Assembly: GCA_937877655.1 (NCBI GenBank)
Contig: CALFJC010000038.1
Coordinates: 1 to 38,217, forward strand
From: an uncultured Selenomonadales bacterium
GTDB taxonomy: Bacteria; Bacillota; Negativicutes; Selenomonadales; Selenomonadaceae
Length of the DNA stretch: 38,217 bases
Direction: 5' to 3'
The translations under genes were made by a program, and so were the position numbers. The stretch's first letter is position 1. Every line of letters starts with the position of its first letter. The notes under the pieces are model-generated. The model did no database searches. It was not told where the DNA came from and saw nothing but the letters and a program-made list of their open reading frames with translations. This document shows, piece after piece, positions 24,072-31,372 of the stretch.

Positions 24072-25901
24072 TCATTTTTTATGCAAATCTTTTCTCATGC
24101 GGAAAATCAGCGCGTTGAATTCTTTTTCGCGCTTTTGAACGGCGTCGCCGTAACTTTTGCTGTCCGCCAGATATTCAGCAAAATTTTTCCGCTTCAACTC
24201 CGCAAATTGCGTCAAAACTTCTTCCGATATTGCGTCCAACTCTTTGTCACGAATAAAATTGCTTATCTCGTCTATCGAAATGTTCAAAATCGGCTCCGCC
24301 CAACGCAAAAGGAAAATTCTTTCTTCCGTTTTGTCGCGTGAGAAAATTATTTCCTGCAAATCGCGCTGAAATTTTTCCGCCAATTTGTAAAGTTCGCTTT
24401 CAGTTTCAAATTTCTCCTGCAAATCGCCGCCGGCAGTGAATGCAAACTTCTGATAAATATTTTTTCGTTCGTGCAGATAAAATTTGTCGACAGAGTCGCG
24501 ATAATCGCCCAAAATTTTCAAAATGCGCTCGACAGAATCCAAAAAATTTCCTTTCAACGCGAACTCGACAAGCGGCAAATATCTTTCCTCAATCGCGAAA
24601 CGTTTTTTCTGCCAATCGGAGTACCACGCCGCAAAAATTTCTTCTTCAATGTTTTCTTCGCGACAAATGACGGTAAGTTCTTCGCGAAGACTCGTTTTGA
24701 AAGATTTGTAGCTGTCGCTCCACTCCGTGCAGGAATTTGAAATGACGGCGACAAAATTTTTGTTTTGAACAAAGAAATTCAGCTTGCGTTGAGAATCTCG
24801 GACGATTCGCGCCAAATTTTCTGCCAAAAATTCAAATTTTATGCGCGGCTCTGCTTCAAACTCGACAAGTTCGCTGATTGAGTTTCCGCCGCGATTTATT
24901 TTGTCCAATCGTTCAAAAAATCTTTCCGCCTGCGCTTTTGCCAAAAGAATTTGCGCTTTGACTTCGTCTGTGCTCATTGCCAGCCGCTGTGACAAAAATT
25001 TTTGACGCTCGGCAAGCAACGAATTTTCTTCCGCCGTAAGGTGAGGACTTTCCGTGAACTTTAATTTGAGTTTCATCGCGACTTTCAACAGCTCGGAGAG
25101 CGATTTTTCATGTGCGGCTTCGTATTCTTGCAAAATTTCAAGCATTGTATCCGCAAAATTTGCGACCGCGTCGAAATATTTTATCGCAGATTTTTCAATC
25201 GCCGCCAAATCGTAGCCCGCAAGGAGCAATTCGTCAAAGAAAATTAATTTGAACAGCTTTTTGTCGACAAAAATTATTTTATAAAGCTCCGTCATCCGAT
25301 AATCTTTGAAAATCGGAATTAAATTGTTCATCGTGAAGACATCAAGAGTAAATTGCAGTTTTTCAAGCTCGCTGTAGAAATTATTCGTCGGATAGATTTT
25401 ATTCCAATATTCATTCGGTAAATTAAAAGTAATACCACAGCACGGAATAACATTAACATAGTATTCAAGCGATATATCTGTCTCGGATCCATTGTCGTCC
25501 AAATCTTTGCCTGCCAAAACATATTCTTTGCCGTTCCAAAAATTAACGCACCAATAATAAAAGTTTCTTACTTGCCAATTCGGTCCGCTCATAAAAGAAA
25601 AAGCTTTGTCTTCAACCATTGTCCAGAGTTCTCCGGTGTAAGGAATACGCCATGATGAATAACCGCCCCAGTTTTGTGAGTTTATTTCAATCATTAAATT
25701 ACGCACTTCTTCATAAGCGTTTTTCCATTCATAATGATTGCCGTTATCTTTCTGATAAGGAAAGCATTCCAAATTAGCCCAAAGATACATTGTGTTCTTG
25801 TCGAGCAAAATTTTTGGGTTGTTTTCGATAAAATACCACCGCTGATCTTTAACTGCCCAAAGAATTTTTTCGACTGCGGCTTTTTTCATCTCTTCAATCA
25901 T
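24072..25901 (-). CDS. Modular paralog 2: DUF1566-like N-terminal domain on the shared helical region
   Basis: A 609-residue protein without signal peptide. Residues about 20-165 match the DUF1566 (Lcl C-terminal-like, C-type-lectin-like) pattern: KDQRWYFIENNPKILLDKNT, MYLWANLECFPYQ, then EEVRNLMIEINSQNWGGYSS and WRIPYTGELWTMVEDKAF. After a spacer the helical region shared with paralogs 1 and 3 starts near 270 (LTAEENSLLAERQKFLSQRL) and runs to the lysine-rich end. The start is ATG 25901, 7 bases after GGAGGT; the earlier in-frame GTG overlaps that site. It is divergent from the HlyD-like gene, with back-to-back promoters. Function unknown; a sensor or binding protein is plausible. Confidence 0.7.
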   Translation of the reverse strand: MIEEMKKAAVEKILWAVKDQRWYFIENNPKILLDKNTMYLWANLECFPYQKDNGNHYEWKNAYEEVRNLMIEINSQNWGGYSSWRIPYTGELWTMVEDKAFSFMSGPNWQVRNFYYWCVNFWNGKEYVLAGKDLDDNGSETDISLEYYVNVIPCCGITFNLPNEYWNKIYPTNNFYSELEKLQFTLDVFTMNNLIPIFKDYRMTELYKIIFVDKKLFKLIFFDELLLAGYDLAAIEKSAIKYFDAVANFADTMLEILQEYEAAHEKSLSELLKVAMKLKLKFTESPHLTAEENSLLAERQKFLSQRLAMSTDEVKAQILLAKAQAERFFERLDKINRGGNSISELVEFEAEPRIKFEFLAENLARIVRDSQRKLNFFVQNKNFVAVISNSCTEWSDSYKSFKTSLREELTVICREENIEEEIFAAWYSDWQKKRFAIEERYLPLVEFALKGNFLDSVERILKILGDYRDSVDKFYLHERKNIYQKFAFTAGGDLQEKFETESELYKLAEKFQRDLQEIIFSRDKTEERIFLLRWAEPILNISIDEISNFIRDKELDAISEEVLTQFAELKRKNFAEYLADSKSYGDAVQKREKEFNALIFRMRKDLHKK

Positions 25902-25920
25902 ACAAAACACCTCCGCGCAG

Positions 25921-25949
25921 ATTTTAGCAGAAAAAATTTTTGGTGTCTA
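25921..25949 (-). promoter_or_regulatory. Promoter of paralog 2
   Basis: TAGACA (25949-25944), 17 bases, then TGC-TAAAAT (hexamer 25926-25921). It directly abuts the plus-strand promoter of the HlyD-like gene. Confidence 0.55.
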
Positions 25950-25979
25950 TTACATTGCCCGCCGCCGATTTGATACAAT
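25950..25979 (+). promoter_or_regulatory. Promoter of the HlyD-like gene
   Basis: TTACAT (25950-25955), 18 bases, extended -10 TGA-TACAAT (hexamer 25974-25979). The segment TTACATTGCCCGCCG.CGATTTGATACAATC is repeated at 29597-29627 before the ABC-2/USP gene. Confidence 0.6.
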
Positions 25980-26008
25980 CAGCAAAAAATTTGACGGAGG
26001 AATTATTT

Positions 26009-27100
26009 ATGGCAAAGCGTAAGGCAATTCGGGCAGGAATTTTATTCATCGCGCTGTTGATTATCAGCGGCGTAGTCTTGATGTATCGCGGCAACGACGC
26101 AGTTTTTCTCGCGACGGAAAAAAAAGACGGAATTTTGACGGCGGAGCAAATAAAATTGTCGTTTGACTCGGTCGGCGGGCGATTGATTAACGAAGCCGTT
26201 CGCGAAGGGCAGGAAGTTTCGGCGGGACAGGTTGTAATGCAAATTGATCCGACTGATACAGATTTGGCGATTGAAAAATTGCGGGCTCAAATCGCTCAAC
26301 TCGACGCGCAGATTAATTCGACGGCGGGAACTTTAAGAACAAATTTATTCCGCGCAGATAATGACGAACAACAATCTTTCCGACAAATCGACAGCCAACG
26401 CGGCGCGGTTTCGGCGGCTCAAGCCACTCTTTTAAACGCGGAACTCGATTATCGGCGCAAATCGGAACTTTTTTCGGAAGGAGCTATCGCAAAAGCACAA
26501 TTAGATGATGCAACAATGACTTTGAACGTCGCAAAAGCCAATGTCGACACCCAACAACAACTTCTCAACCGACTTTTAGCTGGCACAACCGACACGGGCG
26601 CGACCGATTCATTAAATTTGCCGACAATCGCGCAGGAAAGAGCTTCGGCTGAAAATATTCGCCACGACATAGCCGCGCTTAACTCTCAGAAAAAAATGTT
26701 GGAAGTTCAGTTGAAGGAATTGGAGGTTGCAAAGTCAAGATTAACTTTGCACGCGCCCGAAGACGGAAAAATTTTATCGATTCTTCAAAAGCAAGGAGAA
26801 ATGATCTCGCCGAATTCGCCCGTGATTTTGCTTGAATCAAGACGAATTTATTACGACATCTATATTTCCGAAGAACAGGCGGTAAATCTGCGCGAAGGTG
26901 ACGAAATTATTTGCAAAACCGTTGCGGACAATAAAAAAATTCGCGGAACCATCCGACTTCTCACGCAAGCTCCCGGTTTTGCGGATTTAAGACAGTCTCG
27001 CGAAAAAGGGCAGGCTGATTTATCGGCTTTTCAAGTGCGAATTTACATTGACGAGCCCGAAAAAGTTTTGGCGGGGCAAACGGTTACGGTTGAGTTTTGA
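26009..27100 (+). CDS. HlyD-family periplasmic adaptor (membrane fusion) subunit
   Basis: A 363-residue protein with an N-terminal membrane anchor (AGILFIALLIISGVVLMYRG, about 8-27). The first biotinyl-lipoyl half follows (GGRLINEAVREGQEVSAGQV), then long coiled-coil hairpins (about 75-240) and the second lipoyl half (LTLHAPEDGKILSILQKQGE), followed by a beta-barrel domain. Such adaptors join inner-membrane ABC or MFS exporters to an outer-membrane channel, which implies a diderm cell. I start at ATG 26009 after GGAGG; an upstream in-frame extension to 25940 covers the promoter. The likely partner, the ABC-2 protein at 29655, carries the same promoter. No ATPase gene is present. Confidence 0.85.
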   Translation: MAKRKAIRAGILFIALLIISGVVLMYRGNDAVFLATEKKDGILTAEQIKLSFDSVGGRLINEAVREGQEVSAGQVVMQIDPTDTDLAIEKLRAQIAQLDAQINSTAGTLRTNLFRADNDEQQSFRQIDSQRGAVSAAQATLLNAELDYRRKSELFSEGAIAKAQLDDATMTLNVAKANVDTQQQLLNRLLAGTTDTGATDSLNLPTIAQERASAENIRHDIAALNSQKKMLEVQLKELEVAKSRLTLHAPEDGKILSILQKQGEMISPNSPVILLESRRIYYDIYISEEQAVNLREGDEIICKTVADNKKIRGTIRLLTQAPGFADLRQSREKGQADLSAFQVRIYIDEPEKVLAGQTVTVEF

Positions 27101-27107
27101 TTTTCAT

Positions 27108-27147
27108 AAAAAAAAAACGCCTGATTCGGCGGGCGGCAGTTTTTTTT
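27108..27147. terminator. Bidirectional terminator between the HlyD-like gene and paralog 3
   Basis: A run of ten A (27108-27117), then CGCC (27118-27121) pairing with GGCG (27128-27131), and a run of T from 27140. The minus-strand reading (CGCC-GAATCA-GGCG-T10) is the stronger one. Confidence 0.6.
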
Positions 27148-27180
27148 CAGCGTTGGTGTGTTTTTCGGCATCGACGCTGA

Positions 27181-28891
27181 TTATTTTTTGTTCAAATCCT
27201 TTCTCATGCGGAAAATAAGCTTGTTATATTCATTTTCTCGATTTCTAACCGCTTCGCCGTATGCTTTGGCGTCAATCAGCTCTTGCGCGAAATTTTGTCG
27301 CCTTAACTCGTCAAAGCTCTTTAAAGTTTCCTGCGAAATGGCGTCAAGCTCTTTTTCTCGAATAAAATCTGTGATTTCATCAATCGGCAATTTCAAAAGC
27401 GGCTCAGACCAATGCAATATGAAAATTCTTTCCTCCGATTTATCGCGTGAAAAAATTATTCCCTGCAAATCACGTTGAAATTTCGACTCCAACTTATAAA
27501 GCTCACTCTCAGTCTCGAATTTCTCTTGCAAATCGTCGCCCACTTGAAACGCGAACTTGTGATAAATGTTTTTCCGCTCGTGCAGATAAAACTTGTCGAC
27601 CGCGTCCCGATAATCACGCAAAATCTTCAACACACTGCCGACGACTTCAGAAAAATTGCCTTTGAAACCGCATTCTACAAGCGGCAGAAACCTTTTTTCA
27701 ATCGCGAAACGTTTCTTCTGCCAATCTTTATTCCTCGCGCAGACTCGTTTTGAACGATTTATAATCGTTGCTCCACTCGCCGTTGGTTTTTACGATTTCG
27801 GAAATAAAATCTTTGTACTCGACAAAAAAATCCACTTTGCGTTGAGAATTCAAGACAATTCGCGCCAAATTTTCAACCAGCAATTCAAAATCTGCGCGGG
27901 GCTCGGCTTGCAGTTCGGTAAAAGATCGAATTGGATTTTCTTCGCCGTTAATTTTATCCAATCGTGCGAAAAAGTTTTCAGCCTCTTCCTTAGCCAAAAG
28001 AATTCTCCGCTTCGGTTCGTCAATGCCAAGTTCGAGACGTTCAGCCAAAAATTTTTGACGCTCGGCAAGCAATTTGTTTTCTTCCTCCGTCAAATTCGGA
28101 TTGTCTACATGATTTGCGTTGAGATTGTGCGCGATTGTCAGACATTCTGCTATTTTATCGGCGTGAGCGGTCTCATAATCCTGCAAAATGTAAAGCAATA
28201 TATCTGTCACGCTTAAAACGGCGTCAAAATATTTTATCGGAGACTTTTTCAATTCTTCGGTGTCACATATCAGTAAAATTTTTTCGTACAAATCATTTAT
28301 CTCTGCGTCACTGAACTTCGGAACCAAATTATTCTCCAAAAAGATATTGAAAACCTCAAACGGCGAGCCAAAATAATTTTTCGGAACAAAAGAATGACTG
28401 CAAGGCAAGACATAAACCGCATAGTTGTCAATATAGCTTGTTGCACCGCCGGAATATAAATCTTTACCAGCAAAACCGCCATTATAATCGACACACCAAG
28501 CAGAATATCCTTTTATATTCCAATAATTACCTTGTTTAAATGGAAAAGACTTATCCTCAATCATTCTCCAAAGTTCATAAGGATTTGGTATCTTCCAATC
28601 GCTGAATCCGCCAAAGTTCTGCGAATTGGTTGTTGTTATCAAATTTTTTACTTCATCATATGAATCTTCAGGAAAATAATAATGTCTTCCATCTCTTAAA
28701 TAAGGAAAATAATCGAGATTTGCCCAAACAAGCGCGGTATCTCTGTCGAAAATAATCTTGTTATTGTTCTTGAAGAAGAACCAACGCTGATTTTGAATTG
28801 CCTGAAGGATTTTTGGTAAAAATTCATTTGAGTCTTCGATTTTACTGATTTTCGCTTGCAAATCCATTAGTTGACGCATTACAGACGCCAT
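27181..28891 (-). pseudogene. Modular paralog 3 (DUF1566-like type), broken by deletion and frameshift
   Basis: The 5' part (28891 to 27728) codes a DUF1566-like domain (NQRWFFFKNNNKIIFDRDTA, GGFSDWKIPNPYELWRMIED) and the start of the shared helical region, and ends at FKTSLREE followed by TAA. The missing section of about 20 residues (ICREE...WYSD in paralog 2) is deleted, and the family sequence resumes one base out of frame as DWQKKRFAIEKRFLPLVE, continuing open to 27181 (KILRDYRDAVDKFYLHERKN to the end). Two separate proteins could be made, but the shared region is cut. ATG 28891 follows GAGGTG. A sequencing error would not explain the 60-base loss. Confidence 0.8.
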
Positions 28892-28910
28892 AGCGAGCAC
28901 CTCCGCGCAG

Positions 28911-28939
28911 ATTATATCATGTTGAAAGGACATTTGTAA
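28911..28939 (-). promoter_or_regulatory. Promoter of paralog 3
   Basis: TTACAA (28939-28934), 17 bases, then TGA-TATAAT (hexamer 28916-28911). The -10-to-ribosome-site arrangement is the same as for paralogs 1 and 2. Confidence 0.6.
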
Positions 28940-29022
28940 AAAAATTTGCATCTGAAGTCATTCGCGAGGCAATTTTTAATTTGCGAGCCGAAATCTCAAA
29001 AATTTTTGAATGGCTATTGTGA

Positions 29023-29051
29023 TTGACGATGAAAAATAACTTTGCTAAAAT
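29023..29051 (+). promoter_or_regulatory. Promoter of the RelBE-like module
   Basis: TTGACG (29023-29028), 17 bases, TAAAAT (29046-29051). About 20 bases precede the ATG, so the leader is very short. Confidence 0.6.
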
Positions 29052-29070
29052 TAATTTGGAGGTGATAAAA

Positions 29071-29289
29071 ATGGCAATAATATCATTCGAATTCAGCGAC
29101 AAGGCGTATGATGTTTTGGAAAAGGTTGCGGAATGGCGCGATGTGAGTATCAATGAATTTGTGCGGCGTGCAGTTCTTGAGAAAATGGAAGATACGGAAG
29201 ATTTAATGTCAGTGCAAGAGGCTCTGCGCGAAGACGACGGCGAAGAACCAATTTCACATGAGGAACTTTGGCGGAGGCTTGGATCATGA
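29071..29289 (+). CDS. RelB/DUF6290-like antitoxin
   Basis: A 72-residue protein beginning MAIISFEFSDKAYDVLEKVA followed by EWRDVSINEFVRRAVLEKME. This is a ribbon-helix-helix-like N-terminus, as in RelB/DUF6290 antitoxins that bind their own promoter. The acidic C-terminal part (EALREDDGEEPISHEELWRR) would neutralise the toxin. ATG 29071 follows GGAGGTGA; an upstream in-frame ATG lies within the promoter and is unlikely. It overlaps the toxin gene by 4 bases (ATGA). Confidence 0.8.
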   Translation: MAIISFEFSDKAYDVLEKVAEWRDVSINEFVRRAVLEKMEDTEDLMSVQEALREDDGEEPISHEELWRRLGS

Positions 29290-29552
29290 GTTATTCTGTT
29301 AAGTACAAGAAGGCGGCAGAGAAAAAGCTTGAAAAGATGGACGCAACCGTTCGCAATAGAATTAAGACGTGGATTGATAAAAATCTTGAAGGTTGCGAAA
29401 ATCCGCGAGCCAAAGGAAAGGCACTTGAAGGCGAATGGGAAGGTTACTGGCGTTATCGCGTCGGCAATTATCGACTTGTCGCCGACATTCAGGACGATAA
29501 AATTATTATTTTGATTGTCAACGTCGACAAACGCAACGACATTTACAAATGA
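29286..29552 (+). CDS. RelE/ParE-superfamily toxin
   Basis: An 88-residue basic protein: MSYSVKYKKAAEKKLEKMDA, a central KALEGEWEGYWRYRVGNYRL and a C-terminal IIILIVNVDKRNDIYK. This matches RelE-type mRNA interferases, including the conserved R-x-R-x-G-x-Y-R-L strand and the terminal R-x-x-x-Y. Unlike the RelE-like gene at 287-535, all family parts are present, so it is probably functional. The start at ATG 29286 is fixed by the ATGA overlap with the antitoxin. Confidence 0.85.
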   Translation: MSYSVKYKKAAEKKLEKMDATVRNRIKTWIDKNLEGCENPRAKGKALEGEWEGYWRYRVGNYRLVADIQDDKIIILIVNVDKRNDIYK

Positions 29553-29564
29553 AAAGTTTAACGA

Positions 29565-29589
29565 CTCGCTTCGGCGAGATTTTTTTTTA
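29565..29589 (+). terminator. Terminator after the RelBE-like module
   Basis: CTCGC (29565-29569), loop TTCG, GCGAG (29574-29578), then A and a run of ten T. A UUCG tetraloop makes the stem stable. Confidence 0.85.
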
Positions 29590-29596
29590 TCAGCTA

Positions 29597-29626
29597 TTAC
29601 ATTGCCCGCCGTCGATTTGATACAAT
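29597..29626 (+). promoter_or_regulatory. Promoter of the ABC-2/USP fusion gene
   Basis: TTACAT (29597-29602), 18 bases, TGA-TACAAT (hexamer 29621-29626). It is almost identical over about 40 bases to the HlyD-like gene promoter. Confidence 0.6.
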
Positions 29627-29654
29627 CGGCAAAAAGAATGACGGGGGCGGTCAG

Positions 29655-31307
29655 ATGGGTTTTGTAAATTCTTTGAAGGACGAAGTGAAATTTTTGTTCA
29701 GCGGAAAGGGAATGCCATATGAAAAAGTTTGTTTGACTGTTGCGATGATAATCGGCGTCGTTTTGAGCGTTTTACTGGCGGGAAATTTTGCGAAGGACGC
29801 GCCGGTCATCGTGATTGATTTGGATAATTCGCGCTACAGCCGCGAACTGATAACGCAAATTGATTCTTCGGAGTACATGAAGGTCAAAGCGATTTTAAAT
29901 GTGCCCGCCAAGCCCGAAGAACTTTTTTATCGCGACGAGGCGGACGCGGTAATTTTTTTGCCTGAGGGCTTGGAGAAAAATTTTTACGGCGGAAGTTCTT
30001 CGCCCGTCGGAATTTTTTACGACAACACCAACTCCGCGCAGACTGCCGACATAAAATCAGCGATGAACGAACTTATTGCGATAAATAATTCTATGGCGGG
30101 CAATTCTTCTGGCGGATTGACGCTTAACGACAGAAATTTATTCAATCCTTCGGGCTCAACTTCCAACGCGCAGACGCAAGGCTTTTTATTTTTCTTCGGG
30201 TCGATGTTTTTTGTCTTCGCGACAATCGGAATGGTGCCGCGCCTGCGATTGACGAAACAACTCGAAAAAATTTTGCTTGACGGGACGCCGTGGGATTTAA
30301 TCGGGCGAATTTTGCCCTACTCGGCGTGTATGGTGGTTTCATTTTTTTTCGGGCTTGCGATTTTGAGAATTTGGGGCGATTTGGTATTCAGCGGGCGCGT
30401 AATAGATTTTTTGCTGATACAAATCGTTTATGCGGTGATGTTGGGAATGATGAGCGTATTAATCGGCTGGACGGCGTCAAATCCCGGCATTGCGTCGAGC
30501 CGAATGATATTATTTATTCCCGGCGGATTTATTCTCGGCGGCGTGACAAGTCCTTTATCGCATTTATCGCCTTGGGTCGTCACAATTTCGCATATTTTTC
30601 CGTTGACATGGGAGTACCACTTTACCCGCGACATAATTCAACGCGGCGCGAGTCTTTCACAAATAAGTTCGGAGATCGGAGCGTTTTTAATTTATGTGGC
30701 GACAGTCGCTATACTTTTGAGTTTAAAATTCCAAACGAGCCGCAAAGATTTGATAAAATCGATTCAAGGAGAGCTTTTGGAAAAATTTGATGCGCCCGAA
30801 GAAATTTCAAAGCCGGACGCGTCGATAAAAAGTATTTTGGTACCGACGGACGGTTCTGGGCAAGCATTTAAAGCGTTGTTACATGCGATAGACATAGCGG
30901 AGGCGTGGGGCGCGAAGATAACTTTGCTGATGGTTGTAAAAATCGAAGATGACATTGCGGCATTTGAACAGGTGAGTTTGGGCGGCTATATTCCTTCCGA
31001 ATTGAACGCCGCCGCCTACGAATTTTTATCGGAGCTCCGACAAGTCATTCCGAATGAGATTGAAACGAAAATTCGTGTTGAAATCGGCGAACCTGCCGAA
31101 GAAATTGTCGAAGTCGCCGCGCAGGGCGATTTTGATTTAATTGTAATGGGCAATCGCGGTTTCGGCGGCTTTGAGGAAGAAAATTTAGGCTCCGTTTCAA
31201 AATTTGTTCAAGAAAATTGTTCAAAGCCCGTGATTTTGGCTAAGGGGATGCCCGGCGATTGGGACGAAGAAAATAATTTTCTCGGCGGCGAGAACAAATG
31301 GAGATAA
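29655..31307 (+). CDS. ABC-2 type membrane protein fused to a universal stress protein domain
   Basis: A 550-residue protein. Residues 1-360 fit ABC-2-type exporter permeases: a first membrane segment near 25-43, a large extracytoplasmic domain (about 45-170, VIVIDLDNSRYSRELITQID), then about five segments between 177 and 357. Residues about 391-535 are a universal stress protein domain: IKSILVPTDGSGQAFKALLH at its start and GNRGFGGFEEENLGS at 499-513. The latter keeps the G-2x-G-9x-GS nucleotide-binding motif, so ATP binding is likely. The frame is continuous through the junction. No ATPase gene is near. The ribosome site is weak (GGGGGCGG). trkH follows by 65 bases. Confidence 0.78.
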   Translation: MGFVNSLKDEVKFLFSGKGMPYEKVCLTVAMIIGVVLSVLLAGNFAKDAPVIVIDLDNSRYSRELITQIDSSEYMKVKAILNVPAKPEELFYRDEADAVIFLPEGLEKNFYGGSSSPVGIFYDNTNSAQTADIKSAMNELIAINNSMAGNSSGGLTLNDRNLFNPSGSTSNAQTQGFLFFFGSMFFVFATIGMVPRLRLTKQLEKILLDGTPWDLIGRILPYSACMVVSFFFGLAILRIWGDLVFSGRVIDFLLIQIVYAVMLGMMSVLIGWTASNPGIASSRMILFIPGGFILGGVTSPLSHLSPWVVTISHIFPLTWEYHFTRDIIQRGASLSQISSEIGAFLIYVATVAILLSLKFQTSRKDLIKSIQGELLEKFDAPEEISKPDASIKSILVPTDGSGQAFKALLHAIDIAEAWGAKITLLMVVKIEDDIAAFEQVSLGGYIPSELNAAAYEFLSELRQVIPNEIETKIRVEIGEPAEEIVEVAAQGDFDLIVMGNRGFGGFEEENLGSVSKFVQENCSKPVILAKGMPGDWDEENNFLGGENKWR

Positions 31308-31340
31308 GGCAGGAAATAAGTTCCCTTGACAGAAATTTAT

Positions 31341-31367
31341 CGGAAATAGGAAATGGGAATTAGGAAT
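31341..31367. repeat. Purine-rich short repeat upstream of trkH
   Basis: CGGAAATAGGAAATGGGAAT followed by TAGGAATC: irregular (T)(A/G)GGAAA(T) units. It ends just before the trkH ATG and supplies its weak AGGA ribosome site. Confidence 0.5.
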
Positions 31368-31372
31368 CAGAT

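Noticed and set aside
24072..28891. Diversity-generating retroelement acting on the DUF1566-like domains
   Set aside because: C-type-lectin-like domains are typical targets, but there is no reverse transcriptase or template repeat in the window and the two domains differ over their whole length.
20022..29552. Prophage or integrative element
   Set aside because: No integrase, capsid, portal, relaxase or attachment repeats are seen; the tRNA cluster is about 5 kb away and intact.
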